Source of the DNA: Novosphingopyxis baekryungensis DSM 16222 | GTDB lineage: Bacteria > Pseudomonadota > Alphaproteobacteria > Sphingomonadales > Sphingomonadaceae | Assembly: GCF_000420305.1 (NCBI RefSeq) | Contig: NZ_ATUR01000003.1 | Coordinates: 248,001-312,000 of the forward strand | Direction of reading: 5' to 3' | Length of the DNA: 64,000 nt | In this document: positions 55,119-63,972 of the stretch, in pieces | Position numbering within the stretch: the stretch's first letter is position 1 | Layout: each line of letters begins with the position of its first letter | Translations under genes and position numbers: made by a program | The notes under the pieces: model-generated | The model's database searches: none | What the model saw: only the letters and a program-made list of their open reading frames with translations | Told to the model about the DNA's origin: nothing

Positions 55119-56543
55119 TTATTCAGCCGCGGCCTTGGTGTCCTGCGCCTGCTCCACCTCGCCGTAGCGCGGCAACGCATCGAGTTCCGGCACGTCCTCC
55201 AGTTCCTTCTTTCCGGTTTCGATATTCAGATCCCTGAACCGCCTGCCGGTCGCCAGCACATTGCGCTCAAAACTGCCGACGAACTTGTTGTAATTGCCGA
55301 CCGCGCTGTTGAGGCCTGAACCCATGCGTTTCAGATGCTCCGCTGCCGTGGCCAACCGCTCGTACATTTCCTTGCCGAGCTGCCCGATCTGCTTGGCCTC
55401 CCGCGCGAGACCGTCCTGCCGCCACACGTCAGCCACCGTGCGCGCAATCGCAACCAGGTTCGTAGGTGTGGCGAGCAAAATCTTCTTTTCAAACGCATAA
55501 TTCCAGAGATCAGGTTGATGCTCCAACGCGGCGGCCAGGAAATGTTCGCCCGGCACGAACATCACCACAAAGTCCGGCGATTCTTCGAACTGATCCCAAT
55601 AAGCCTTGCGACTGAGGCCATCGATATGGTTCTTCATCGACACGCAATGGCGCGTCATGAAGGCAGCCCGCGTATCTTCATCCTCCGCCCCAAATGCATC
55701 CTGATAATCGTTGAGCGACACCTTGGCATCGATCACCAGCGATCGTCCCCCAGGGATTTTCACCACGGCATCCGGCCGCAGCCGACCGTCTTCGGTCGTT
55801 ATGCTGTGTTCCAGTACGAAATCGGTATGTTCGGCCAGTCCGCAGGTCTCCAGCACATTTTTCAGCTGCTGCTCGCCCCAGCGCCCGCGCGCCTTGGGAG
55901 CGTTGCGCAGGCTGTTGACCAGCCGCGCCGCCTCATTCTGCACGCGCTGCTGGCCTTCCTTCATCTCGCCGATCAGGCCGGTGAGCGTGCCATAGGCCTC
56001 GGTCCGCTCTTTCTCGATCTTGCCGACCTGCTCCTCATAGCTTTTCAGCCGCTCGCCGACCGGCGCCAGCAACTGCTTGATCTTTTCCTCATTGCGGTCG
56101 CCCTGCTGGTTGAAGCGTTCGTCCGCACGCTTGAGGAAACGCTCCTGCGCCTCGCCGAGCAGCTTGCCGCCAATTTCGCTGAACTGCGCGCTGAGCGCCT
56201 TCTTCGCATCCTCATTGATCTCGCGAAGCTCCTGCAGGCGTAGCTTATAGGCGTTTTCGCGTTCCTCCTGCCCGGCTTTCAGGCTGGCCAGCTCATGCCG
56301 GTCCCCTTCCGCCCGGTCCCGCACATTCTGAAGCTCCGCGCGCACCCCGGACATTTCGCCGCGCACATTGCCGAGTTCCGCCTTGGCGTCATCACGCTCG
56401 CGCGACACGCCGTCCAATTGCAACCGGAGCAGCTCCAGCGCCGCCTTGCCATCGTCCCCGCCGCGCTTGGCCAGCGCCCAGCCGAGCACCGCGCCAAGCA
56501 GAAGCGCGACGATGACGGCAGTGATGGTAATGATCGGGTCCAA
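55119..56543 (-). CDS. rmuC: RmuC-family DNA recombination protein
   Basis: A 474-residue protein with one N-terminal helix (about 3-25), a long coiled coil (35-190) and the RmuC nuclease-like domain: NAPKARGRWGEQQLKNVLE, VLEHSITTEDGRLRPDAVVKIPGGRSLVIDAKVSL with its D-A-K core, and VVMFVPGEHFLAAAL. RmuC limits inversions and rearrangements at repeats. The start is probably TTG at 56543, with AGGAG eight bases upstream; an ATG nearby is in a different frame. Confidence 0.9.
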   Translation of the reverse strand: MDPIITITAVIVALLLGAVLGWALAKRGGDDGKAALELLRLQLDGVSRERDDAKAELGNVRGEMSGVRAELQNVRDRAEGDRHELASLKAGQEERENAYKLRLQELREINEDAKKALSAQFSEIGGKLLGEAQERFLKRADERFNQQGDRNEEKIKQLLAPVGERLKSYEEQVGKIEKERTEAYGTLTGLIGEMKEGQQRVQNEAARLVNSLRNAPKARGRWGEQQLKNVLETCGLAEHTDFVLEHSITTEDGRLRPDAVVKIPGGRSLVIDAKVSLNDYQDAFGAEDEDTRAAFMTRHCVSMKNHIDGLSRKAYWDQFEESPDFVVMFVPGEHFLAAALEHQPDLWNYAFEKKILLATPTNLVAIARTVADVWRQDGLAREAKQIGQLGKEMYERLATAAEHLKRMGSGLNSAVGNYNKFVGSFERNVLATGRRFRDLNIETGKKELEDVPELDALPRYGEVEQAQDTKAAAE

Positions 56544-56618
56544 AACATGACTCCTGAAGAACAGATAAGGAACGCTAGCGCTGCGTAGCGTTAAGCGCAA
56601 GGACCGCCATCATGACGC

Positions 56619-57188
56619 CTAGTCCGGAATTTCCCAGCGTATGGCGTTGGACCATAAGGCGCCGCTCGGTGTCGGTTCGAACCGTGCCCGCTGCAGCAAA
56701 GCAAAGCAGGTCGCCTCATCCAGATCGGCGTGACCGCTGCCGACGCGGACGGCACAGGCAAAGGGTTTGCCATCCGGATCGATGCGCAGATCGATCTCGG
56801 TCACACCCTGCCGTTCCTCGCGCAGTGCACGCGCCGGATAATCCTCCGGACGCACCCACCGGCCCGGATTGCCGATCGGCACTGCCGCTTCCCCGGCCCG
56901 TGGCGGGGTGAGCGGCACATCATAATCAGCCGCGCTCAGATAGCGCCCGTCTGCAAGCGGGTCCGGCTTGCGCAGCTCCTGCCAGGCGATGGGCGCCATC
57001 GCGAGCGCAACCGGAACGAGGAAGGCGGCCCATTTGCGCCAATTGGACGCCATCGCGGCCATCCGACAACGGGTGCAGACATGGGCTCGGTCGTCGCCGG
57101 ACGGGACACCGGTAAGATCGGCGCGCCGCTGCGTGCCAACCAGGCCCCCGTCCAGCCGCCGTCCGCAACTTTGGCAGCTTCGCGCCAC
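56619..57188 (-). CDS. Zinc-ribbon plus TonB-C-terminal-domain membrane protein
   Basis: A 189-residue protein. The N-terminus has two CxxC pairs (SCQSCGRR near 4-9 and HVCTRCR near 37-42), typical of a zinc ribbon, then one helix (about 50-67, WRKWAAFLVPVALAMAPIAW) and a periplasmic TonB-like domain (GVTEIDLRIDPDGKPFACAVRVGSGHADLDEATCFALLQRARFEP). The GTG at 57188 starts only 8 bases after the transaldolase stop, which supports this long form; a start at 57053 would drop the ribbon. The combination is unusual, and the function is unknown. Confidence 0.68.
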   Translation of the reverse strand: MARSCQSCGRRLDGGLVGTQRRADLTGVPSGDDRAHVCTRCRMAAMASNWRKWAAFLVPVALAMAPIAWQELRKPDPLADGRYLSAADYDVPLTPPRAGEAAVPIGNPGRWVRPEDYPARALREERQGVTEIDLRIDPDGKPFACAVRVGSGHADLDEATCFALLQRARFEPTPSGALWSNAIRWEIPD

Positions 57189-57196
57189 CAATGTGG

Positions 57197-57850
57197 TCAG
57201 CCGATCGACTGACCGGTGGCTTCCCAGTCCTTCATGAAGGCAGCGATGCCATTGTCGGTCAGCACATGCTTGAACAGACCGCGAATGACGGCGGGCGGCA
57301 TGGTCGCCACGTCCGCACCGATGCGCGCGCTTTCCAGCACATGGATCGGGTGCCGGATGGAGGCGACCAGAATTTCCGTCTCGAACAGATAATTGTCGTA
57401 GATCAGGCGGATATCGTCGATCAGCTTCATGCCGTCGAACCCGTTATCGTCATGCCGGCCAACGAAGGGCGAGATGAAGCTGGCCCCGGCCTTGGCCGCC
57501 AGCAGCGCCTGATTGGCCGAGAAGCACAGCGTGACATTCACCAGCGTGCCGTCTTCGGTCAGCTTCTTGCAGGTCTTCAAGCCGTCCATGGTGAGCGGCA
57601 CCTTGATGCAGACATTGTCCGCAATCTTGCGCAGCGTTTCCGCTTCACGCATCATGCCGTCATGATCCAGTGCGACGACTTCGGCGCTCACCGGCCCGTC
57701 GACCAGTCCGCAGATCTCGGCCACCACTTCCTTGAAATCGCGCCCCGCCTTTTTGATCAGCGACGGATTGGTGGTGACCCCGTCGAGCAGGCCGGTCTCG
57801 GCAAGATCGGCGATTTCGGCGGTGTCTGCGGTGTCGACGAAGAATTTCAT
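57197..57850 (-). CDS. tal: Transaldolase, short (Fsa/TalC-like) form
   Basis: A 217-residue TIM-barrel transaldolase of the short type. Landmarks are [13 protein letters not shown] at the start, [16 protein letters not shown], the Schiff-base Lys in [10 protein letters not shown], and [14 protein letters not shown]. It exchanges three-carbon units between sedoheptulose-7-phosphate/glyceraldehyde-3-phosphate and erythrose-4-phosphate/fructose-6-phosphate. The ATG at 57850 gives the canonical start. Next gene downstream is 8 bases away. Confidence 0.95.
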   Translation of the reverse strand: MKFFVDTADTAEIADLAETGLLDGVTTNPSLIKKAGRDFKEVVAEICGLVDGPVSAEVVALDHDGMMREAETLRKIADNVCIKVPLTMDGLKTCKKLTEDGTLVNVTLCFSANQALLAAKAGASFISPFVGRHDDNGFDGMKLIDDIRLIYDNYLFETEILVASIRHPIHVLESARIGADVATMPPAVIRGLFKHVLTDNGIAAFMKDWEATGQSIG

Positions 57851-57937
57851 GTGGCTGCGCTCCGGCTCTGTCTGTGTTGAAGCCAAGCTTAGGCGTTGCC
57901 GCCCGCGCTGTCAGGTTCGATGCACAGAAAGCTGTGG

Positions 57938-57962
57938 AAAAAAGCTGCGCGCTAGAGCGCGC
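57938..57962 (-). terminator. Intrinsic terminator overlapping the DUF4197 stop codon
   Basis: A 7-bp GC stem (GCGCGCT against AGCGCGC, 57947-57953 and 57956-57962) with a two-base loop in the listed arms, followed on the minus strand by AGC and a run of six T. It covers the TAG stop at 57952-57954. Confidence 0.72.
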
Positions 57963-58659
57963 CGCCTATTCCCAACGCGCCGATCAGCAGCGGATCATTG
58001 GTCGCGCGGGGATTGGCGCGGATGCTGGCTTCTTCCCGTCCAATGGCGCTCCAGATGACATTGTCGGCCGACCGCGCGACGCTGCTCGCAATCCCCTGCA
58101 CATCCACTCCGCTGACTGCGCGGATGGCCTGGGAGACCACATCATTTTGCGCCAGCCGCAGGGCGCCGCCGATTTCCGGCACCATCGCGGTGATCAGCGC
58201 GGTGCCCAGCCGTCCGCGCAAAAAACCGGTGGCCGCCTGCGGGCCGCCGCGCAGGATGGCGGTGGCATCGGTGAAACTGGCATTGCGAATCGCGTCGGTC
58301 ACCAGCGGCGCGGCGCGCTGGGCGCCTTCATAGGCGGCGATGTTGAGCTGCCGTTGCAACTGATTGCGAAACGCGGCGCTGCGCAGGACTGCTCCGATGA
58401 TCGCCCCGCCCTGGCCGAACTGATCCGGCAGTGGAATACGGTCCAGCTCATTGTCGTAAAAGCCGCCTGGCTGCAGCAGCTGCGCAAAAGCGTTCTGCGA
58501 ACTCAAGGTGAGGAGGCGGCGCACCGCCTCGTTCAGGCTGAAGCCCGGCAGCGACTGACAGCCTGGCAGCAGCAACGCCGCTGACGCCATGATGCCGCCG
58601 CCGATAAAGGCACGGCGGCGGACGGGGGTGTCGAAGGCGACTGCACCTGGCTGGGACAT
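57952..58659 (-). CDS. DUF4197 lipoprotein-like protein
   Basis: A 235-residue exported protein with a Tat- or Sec-like signal (RRRAFIGGGIMASAALLLPGC, Cys near residue 34 as lipobox) and a DUF4197 domain (ALRNAL-type region NEAVRRLLTLSSQNAF, then LPDQFGQGGAIIGAV, AAPLVTDAI, TDATAILRGG, ATGFLR and DLVWSAI-like NVIWSAIGREE). The family function is unknown. AGGAGC lies nine bases before the ATG at 58659. It lies between grpE and tal in the same direction, with its own terminator. Confidence 0.87.
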   Translation of the reverse strand: MSQPGAVAFDTPVRRRAFIGGGIMASAALLLPGCQSLPGFSLNEAVRRLLTLSSQNAFAQLLQPGGFYDNELDRIPLPDQFGQGGAIIGAVLRSAAFRNQLQRQLNIAAYEGAQRAAPLVTDAIRNASFTDATAILRGGPQAATGFLRGRLGTALITAMVPEIGGALRLAQNDVVSQAIRAVSGVDVQGIASSVARSADNVIWSAIGREEASIRANPRATNDPLLIGALGIGGAL

Positions 58660-58724
58660 GGAAAAACGCTCCTGATTGTTACGCTGCGGCAACGTCCGGC
58701 GCGCGCCATATGTTCCCGGCTGCC

Positions 58725-58745
58725 CCCGCCCCTCAACGGGGCGGG
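58725..58745 (-). terminator. GC hairpin after grpE
   Basis: An 8-bp perfect stem (CCCGCCCC at 58725-58732 against GGGGCGGG at 58738-58745) with a 5-base loop lies 17 bases after the grpE stop on the minus strand. There is no T-run, so its strength as a terminator is uncertain. Confidence 0.5.
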
Positions 58746-58761
58746 CGTGCCGTCGCCAGCG

Positions 58762-59337
58762 TTATTCGGCCTTCTTGGCCACGCCCACCAGCGCGGGCCG
58801 CAGCAGGCGATCCTTGATCATATAACCGGCCTGAATTTCCTGCACGACCGTGCCGGGTTCTTCATCGCTCGGAATTTCCATCATGGCCTGGTGCATATTG
58901 GGATCGAGCGGCAGGCCCTTGGCGGCAACGCGGGTGATGCCATGCTTCTTGAACACGCTTTCCAGCTCCCGGCCCGTCGCCTCGATGCCGGTGATCAGGC
59001 CGCGCCATTTTTCCTCATCCCGCACTTCGCTTGGAATGGCATCCAGCGCGCGCTGCAGATTGTCGTTCACGGACAGCACGTCGCGTGCAAAACCGGTGGC
59101 GGCATAGTTGCGCGCATCGGCCGCATCCTTTTCCGCGCGGCGGCGGACATTCTGCGTCTCGGCCTGGGCGTAAAGGACATTCTGCTTGGCTTCGGCGATC
59201 TGCTTTTCCAGCTCGGCCAGCCGATCATGCTCCTGCAATTCCGGCGCCTCTTCTGCCGTTTCCTCGCGCAATTCCTCGGGCACGCCCTTCAGTTCTGCTT
59301 CCTGCTCGGCAGTGTCGCGATCATTCTGTTCAGCCAT
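58762..59337 (-). CDS. grpE: Nucleotide exchange factor GrpE
   Basis: A 191-residue GrpE with an acidic N-terminus, the long coiled-coil helix (RLAELEKQIAEAKQNVLYAQAETQNVRRRAEKDA, split here by the DnaK-contact part) and the C-terminal beta domain (GLPLDPNMHQAMMEIPSDEEPGTVVQEIQ region). It releases ADP from DnaK. The ATG at 59337 has GAGAG upstream. Located 44 bases after hrcA, in the same operon, as in many alphaproteobacteria. dnaK is not in the window. Confidence 0.96.
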   Translation of the reverse strand: MAEQNDRDTAEQEAELKGVPEELREETAEEAPELQEHDRLAELEKQIAEAKQNVLYAQAETQNVRRRAEKDAADARNYAATGFARDVLSVNDNLQRALDAIPSEVRDEEKWRGLITGIEATGRELESVFKKHGITRVAAKGLPLDPNMHQAMMEIPSDEEPGTVVQEIQAGYMIKDRLLRPALVGVAKKAE

Positions 59338-59381
59338 GGGGTCTCTCAAATCTCTCGAAAAAATTGGGGGAGCGCGGACGG

Positions 59382-60425
59382 TCAGTCGACGAGACGCGAC
59401 AGCGCCCGCGCGGTAAAGTCCACCATGGGCACGATCCGCCCATAGTTCAAGCGCGTGGGGCCGATCACGCCGACCACGCCGACGATGCGCCCGGCGCTGT
59501 CCTTATAGGGAGAAGCGATGACCGATGAGCCGCTGAGCGAGAACAGCTTGTTCTCCGAACCGATGAATATCTTGGTCGCCTTGGCTTCGCGCGCGCTGTC
59601 GATCAGCCGGGCGATCTCTTCCTCGCTTTCGATCTCGTCGAGCAACTGGCGCACCCGGTCCAGATCGGCGGCGCTGCTTTCATCCAGCAGCCGAGCCTGT
59701 CCGCGCACGATGAGCACGGGGCGGTCGCCGCCGTCGAGGCTCCATGTGGCCAGCCCCTCGCGTACCAGCGCCGCGCTGGCGCGGTCCAGCGCGTCCCGGC
59801 GATCGCGGATATCGCCGTCGATCCGCTCCATCGCGGCGGACAGGGTCATGCCCGCCAGATGCTGCGTGAGATAGTTGGACGCCTCGATCAACGCAGCGTC
59901 GGTCACGCCGGGCGGCGGATCGACGATGCGGTTTTCCACCGTGCCGTCTTCGCCCACCAGTATGACGAGCAACTGCGTCTCGGACAGGCGGGCGAAACCG
60001 AATTGCTTCAGCCGCGGCTCCCGCTTGGGCACCTGCACGATGCCGGCGCAGCTCGACAGGCCGGAGAGCATGGCGGTCGCCTGTGCCAGCGCCTGCTCGA
60101 TCGGCCCGGACCCGCTGAGCTGCGATTCGATGGCCTGGCGCTCGTCTTCGGACGGTTCGGCCACCTGCATCATGCCGTCCACGAACAGACGCAGGCCCAG
60201 ATCGGTCGGCAGTCGTCCGGCGCTGGTGTGCGGCGCGGCGAGCAGGCCCAGCTCTTCCAGGTCCTGCATCACATTGCGGATCGTGGCCGGCGACAGGTTC
60301 AGGTCGGAGGCACGGCTGATGGTGCGCGATCCGACCGGCTGGCCGCTTTCCAGATAGGCCTCGACCACGCTGCGAAAAATGTCGCGCGTGCGGTCGGTCA
60401 ATTCGGTGATGGGCGGCGTGGACAT
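59382..60425 (-). CDS. hrcA: Heat-inducible transcription repressor HrcA
   Basis: A 347-residue repressor with the N-terminal winged helix (TRDIFRSVVEAYLESGQPVGSRTISRASDLNLSPATIRNVMQDLEELGLL segment, residues 13-62), PHTSAGRLPTDLGLRLFVD, a GAF-like middle domain and the family C-terminus PTRLNYGRIVPMVDF. It controls heat-shock operons by binding CIRCE. I saw no CIRCE element (TTAGCACTC-N9-GAGTGCTAA) before hrcA or grpE in this window. Divergent from rph. Confidence 0.95.
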   Translation of the reverse strand: MSTPPITELTDRTRDIFRSVVEAYLESGQPVGSRTISRASDLNLSPATIRNVMQDLEELGLLAAPHTSAGRLPTDLGLRLFVDGMMQVAEPSEDERQAIESQLSGSGPIEQALAQATAMLSGLSSCAGIVQVPKREPRLKQFGFARLSETQLLVILVGEDGTVENRIVDPPPGVTDAALIEASNYLTQHLAGMTLSAAMERIDGDIRDRRDALDRASAALVREGLATWSLDGGDRPVLIVRGQARLLDESSAADLDRVRQLLDEIESEEEIARLIDSAREAKATKIFIGSENKLFSLSGSSVIASPYKDSAGRIVGVVGVIGPTRLNYGRIVPMVDFTARALSRLVD

Positions 60426-60463
60426 GCCTGCCAATCTAGTCGCTAGGCGGCGCAATGCCAAAT

Positions 60464-60485
60464 TGCATCGTATCGGCGCGATGCA
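60464..60485. promoter_or_regulatory. Inverted repeat in the hrcA-rph divergent region
   Basis: Perfect 7-bp arms TGCATCG (60464-60470) and CGATGCA (60479-60485) separated by 8 bases lie between the divergent hrcA and rph starts. It could be an operator for either gene; it does not resemble CIRCE. Confidence 0.45.
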
Positions 60486-60541
60486 CTGGCCACCGGCCCC
60501 GCGCATGCCTAAGGCGCTTCCCATCATTACAGGAGATTCCC

Positions 60542-61258
60542 ATGCGCCCCTCTTCCCGCGCTGCCGACGAAATGCGTAGCCTCAGTTTCGAGACGAATTT
60601 TACCAAACATGCGGAGGGCAGCGTCCTCGTCAGCTTCGGCGATACGCGGGTGCTCTGCACCGCCAGCGTGGAAGACCGCTTGCCGCCATGGATGCGCGGC
60701 AAGGGCGAAGGCTGGGTCACCGCCGAATATTCCATGCTGCCCCGCGCCACGCACACGCGCGGCATGCGGGAAGCGGCCAAGGGCAAACAGTCCGGCCGCA
60801 CGCAGGAAATTCAGCGGCTTATCGGGCGTAGCTTGCGCTCGGTCGTAGATATGAAGAAGCTCGGCGAACATCAGATTACGCTCGATTGCGATGTGATCCA
60901 GGCCGATGGCGGCACCCGCACCGCGTCGATCAGCGGCGCCTGGGTGGCGATGCGCATGGCCGTCGACGGGCTGCTCAAGCGCGGCATGATCGCACAGGAC
61001 CCGATCGAGGCAAAAATCGCCGCCGTCAGCTGCGGCATCTACAAGGGCACGCCGGTGCTCGACCTGGACTATATCGAGGACAGCAACGCCGATGCCGATG
61101 CCAATTTCGTGCTGATCGAAGGCGGCCGCATCGCCGAGGTGCAGGCCACCGCCGAAGGCGCGACCTATGATGAGGAAGGCCTGCTGCGCCTTCTGCGCCT
61201 CGCCAAAATGGGTTGCGAGGACATTTTCAAGGCGCAGGAAGCGGCCATAAAGGGCTGA
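60542..61258 (+). CDS. rph: Ribonuclease PH
   Basis: A 238-residue phosphorolytic 3' exoribonuclease that trims tRNA ends. Conserved parts are [72 protein letters not shown] and [23 protein letters not shown] precedes the ATG. It starts the rph-rdgB pair normally followed by hemW. Confidence 0.97.
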   Translation: MRPSSRAADEMRSLSFETNFTKHAEGSVLVSFGDTRVLCTASVEDRLPPWMRGKGEGWVTAEYSMLPRATHTRGMREAAKGKQSGRTQEIQRLIGRSLRSVVDMKKLGEHQITLDCDVIQADGGTRTASISGAWVAMRMAVDGLLKRGMIAQDPIEAKIAAVSCGIYKGTPVLDLDYIEDSNADADANFVLIEGGRIAEVQATAEGATYDEEGLLRLLRLAKMGCEDIFKAQEAAIKG

Positions 61259-61280
61259 CCCTTTCGAACATTCATGAAAC

Positions 61281-61323
61281 GTCATTCCGGGCTTTGCTCC
61301 AACCGGGCTTTCTCCGGAATGAC
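61281..61323. repeat. Inverted-repeat (REP-like) element between rph and rdgB
   Basis: Perfect 10-bp arms GTCATTCCGG (61281-61290) and CCGGAATGAC (61314-61323) with a 23-base centre that itself holds a repeated GGGCTTT. This form resembles dispersed palindromic repeats of many proteobacterial genomes. With one copy in the window it cannot be shown to be dispersed; it could also shape the rph transcript end. Confidence 0.55.
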
Positions 61324-61343
61324 GATCAGGAGGCCGATTGCCC

Positions 61344-61967
61344 ATGCATCGCAAGCTGATCCCCGGCGATCTTATCATCGCCACGCATAATGACGGCAAG
61401 CTGCGCGAGATTACCGCGCTGCTTGGCCCCTATGGCATGAAGCCGGTTTCGGCCGGGCATCTTGGCCTGCCCGAGCCGGACGAAACCGGCACCAGCTTCG
61501 CTGAAAACGCGCTTATCAAGGCGCGCGCGGCGGTGGAGGCTACCGGGCAGGTCGCGCTGGCAGACGATAGCGGCATGTGCGCCGCAGCCCTGGGCGGTGC
61601 GCCCGGCGTCTATACCGCCGACTGGGCAGAAAAGGCCGCCTTCGAAGGTGGCCCTGGCCGGGACTGGTACATGGCGATGGGCAAGGTCGAGGGCAAATTG
61701 GCTGAACAAGGCCCGGATGTCGACCGATCCGCGCGCTTTTTCAGCACGCTGGCGCTCATGTGGCCAGACGGGCATCATGAGCTGTTTGAAGGCTCCGTAT
61801 CCGGCACATTGGTCTGGCCCCCGCGTGGCGGCAAAGGCTTCGGTTATGATCCTGTGTTCATGATCGATGGCGAGACGCGCACATTCGGTGAGATGGACCC
61901 CGCCGAAAAGCAGGAGATCGACCATCGCGCGGTGGCCTTCGCCAAGCTGGTGGCTGCCGTCTTCTAG
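61344..61967 (+). CDS. rdgB: XTP/dITP diphosphatase (RdgB/HAM1)
   Basis: A 207-residue pyrophosphatase that clears non-canonical purine nucleotides. Landmarks are [13 protein letters not shown] (13-25), [34 protein letters not shown] and the C-terminal GFGYDPVF...[15 protein letters not shown] lies ten bases before the ATG at 61344; a TTG two codons earlier is too close to it. Confidence 0.96.
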   Translation: MHRKLIPGDLIIATHNDGKLREITALLGPYGMKPVSAGHLGLPEPDETGTSFAENALIKARAAVEATGQVALADDSGMCAAALGGAPGVYTADWAEKAAFEGGPGRDWYMAMGKVEGKLAEQGPDVDRSARFFSTLALMWPDGHHELFEGSVSGTLVWPPRGGKGFGYDPVFMIDGETRTFGEMDPAEKQEIDHRAVAFAKLVAAVF

Positions 61968-62027
61968 ATCGCTCCCCTTCCGCCCTGCCAGACAGGGCCA
62001 TGATCCGGCGCGGCGGCAGCCAACTCG

Positions 62028-62630
62028 TCAGCTTTTCTCCGGCACCTGCCCGAAGGCATTACCCCTCGGCGCGTAGCGGCATACGAGAAACTCTTTGCTC
62101 TGATTTTCGGACACCGCGCAGCCAAGCTGCGTAGAGCCGCGCCAGATGACTTGCGTATAATGGCCCATCTGAACCCCGCTCCTGCTGTTGTTCGGCGCGG
62201 GCCCGCTGACATAATATTGGCCTTTTTCAATCCAGCTATCGACCATATCGGAATAGGAATAAGCGCCGCGCGTGCCCATCCAAAGATTTTCACCTTCCGG
62301 CACACCCCGTTGCTGTGCATGGCCAAAGCGGTTCATCGCGGCCATATCGTCGGCATAGGCCTGCGCGGAGGCTTGCAGCGCGTCGCTCCAAACCAGCGGC
62401 GGTACGTTCATGGCGGCCCGTGCGCTGTTGTGCCGCGTCAGCATGACTTGCCGCAAAGAGCCCTCAGCGCCAGCGGGCGTTGGCGGCGCGGTCCGCTGCG
62501 GGATGGGCGCCGCAGTCTGTAATGGCTCCATCGCAGGGCCCTGCGCCACAGGACCGGCGCTCTGGATTGGCATGGCTGGGCAAAAGCAGGCTCCCAGAAA
62601 TGGCACCAGCAGCAGAATGGACGTTTTCAT
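62028..62630 (-). CDS. CAP-domain (SCP/PR-1) lipoprotein-like protein
   Basis: A 200-residue secreted protein: signal with a lipobox-like end (PFLGAC, Cys near 15), a Pro/Ala-rich linker (about 20-55) and a CAP domain with TRHNSARAAM, FGHAQQRG, EGENLWMG, GHYTQVIW and FLVCRYAPRGN. All cavity residues are present. GGAG lies ten bases before the ATG at 62630. The gene stands in opposite orientation between rdgB and hemW, a pair that is usually contiguous, so it looks inserted. It resembles the CAP gene at 6155-6676 in domain only. Confidence 0.88.
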   Translation of the reverse strand: MKTSILLLVPFLGACFCPAMPIQSAGPVAQGPAMEPLQTAAPIPQRTAPPTPAGAEGSLRQVMLTRHNSARAAMNVPPLVWSDALQASAQAYADDMAAMNRFGHAQQRGVPEGENLWMGTRGAYSYSDMVDSWIEKGQYYVSGPAPNNSRSGVQMGHYTQVIWRGSTQLGCAVSENQSKEFLVCRYAPRGNAFGQVPEKS

Positions 62631-62814
62631 CGTTTGTGTTTCTCCGTTTCTCCGAACTCCCTGCCAGCCGGAACAGGACCATCGGCCGGCGGCCAATCTA
62701 CGGGGAAACAGGTTTCATTTTCATGACCCGATCTGCCGATCCAGATCATGAAGACGTACCGGCGCATAGAACTTCGACAAGCGTTGCGTGAGCGGATATG
62801 GGCACGGCGTGACC

Positions 62815-63972
62815 ATGCCAGCGCCCCTTGCCCTTTATATTCACTGGCCGTTCTGCGTCAGCAAATGCCCCTATTGCGATTTTAACAGTCACGTCCGCGC
62901 GGCGATCGACGAGGATGCCATGGCCGCGGCCTTGCTGGCCGACATGGCGCATGAGGCGGCCCTGATGCCGGGCAGGACCTTGGGATCGATTTTCTTTGGC
63001 GGCGGCACCCCTTCGCTCATGCCGCCCACACTCGTGGCGCGGCTGATCGACGCCGCCACGACCCATTGGACGCCCGCTGCCGATATCGAAATCACGTTGG
63101 AGGCCAATCCCAGCTCTGTCGAAGCGGCGCGCTTTGCGGATCTGTCGCTGGCTGGCGTCAACCGTGTGTCGCTAGGCCTCCAGTCGCTCGATAACGCCGC
63201 GTTGCAGTTCCTCGGGCGGGCGCATGACGTCACCGAAGCGCTGGCCGCCCTCGATACCGCGCAGGAGCAGTTCGATCGCGTCAGCTTCGATCTGATCTAC
63301 GCCCTGCCCGGTCAGACGCTGGACGCCTGGCAGGCCGAGCTGGATCGCGCGCTCGGTTTCGGCACCGGGCATCTGTCGCTCTATCAGCTGACGATCGAGC
63401 AAGGCACGCGCTTCGCGAGCGATGTGCGCCGCGGCGAATTTGCGCCGATGGACGACGATCTGGCTGCGGAGTTCTTCGCATGCACGCAGACCAACACAGA
63501 AAAGGCCGGTCTGCCGGCCTATGAAACCAGCAATCACGCCCGCCCCGGCCAGGAAAGCCGCCATAATCTGACCTATTGGCGCTATGGCGATTATGCCGGG
63601 GTCGGCCCGGGGGCGCACGGCCGGCGGCGCGCCATGGCGACCGAACGGCACAAGAAGCCGGAAAATTTCCTGAGCGCGGTGGCGCGCAACGGCCATGGCC
63701 TGCGCCTGGAAAACGCGCTGTCCCTGTCAGAGCAGGCCATGGAGGCGCTGCTCATGGGTTTGCGCCTGCGCGAAGGCGTGCGCCTTGACGTCATGGCTTC
63801 GCGCTTCGGCTTTGCCCCGGATGCGCTGGTCGATTGCAATGCGGTGTCACGGTTGCAGGGCCATGGCCTGATCATCCGCAATGGCCCCCATCTGGCACTC
63901 AGCGAGGCCGGGCGTCCGCTGCTGGATGCCATTCTGGCCGACATCGTGACGATCGAGCCGGTAGCCGTGTGA
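62815..63972 (+). CDS. hemW: HemW-type radical SAM protein (HemN-like)
   Basis: A 385-residue radical SAM protein. The 4Fe-4S cluster motif is C14-xxx-C18-xx-C21 in WPFCVSKCPYCDFN, with the SAM motif FGGGTPSLM near 61-69, ANPSSVEAARF, NRVSLGLQSLD and the HemW C-terminal HNLTYWRYGDYAGVGPGAHG. HemW is a heme chaperone/insertase rather than the coproporphyrinogen oxidase HemN. A GTG start at 62788 or 62809 is possible; the ATG at 62815 was taken. A new gene may begin near 63996 at the window edge. Confidence 0.93.
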   Translation: MPAPLALYIHWPFCVSKCPYCDFNSHVRAAIDEDAMAAALLADMAHEAALMPGRTLGSIFFGGGTPSLMPPTLVARLIDAATTHWTPAADIEITLEANPSSVEAARFADLSLAGVNRVSLGLQSLDNAALQFLGRAHDVTEALAALDTAQEQFDRVSFDLIYALPGQTLDAWQAELDRALGFGTGHLSLYQLTIEQGTRFASDVRRGEFAPMDDDLAAEFFACTQTNTEKAGLPAYETSNHARPGQESRHNLTYWRYGDYAGVGPGAHGRRRAMATERHKKPENFLSAVARNGHGLRLENALSLSEQAMEALLMGLRLREGVRLDVMASRFGFAPDALVDCNAVSRLQGHGLIIRNGPHLALSEAGRPLLDAILADIVTIEPVAV

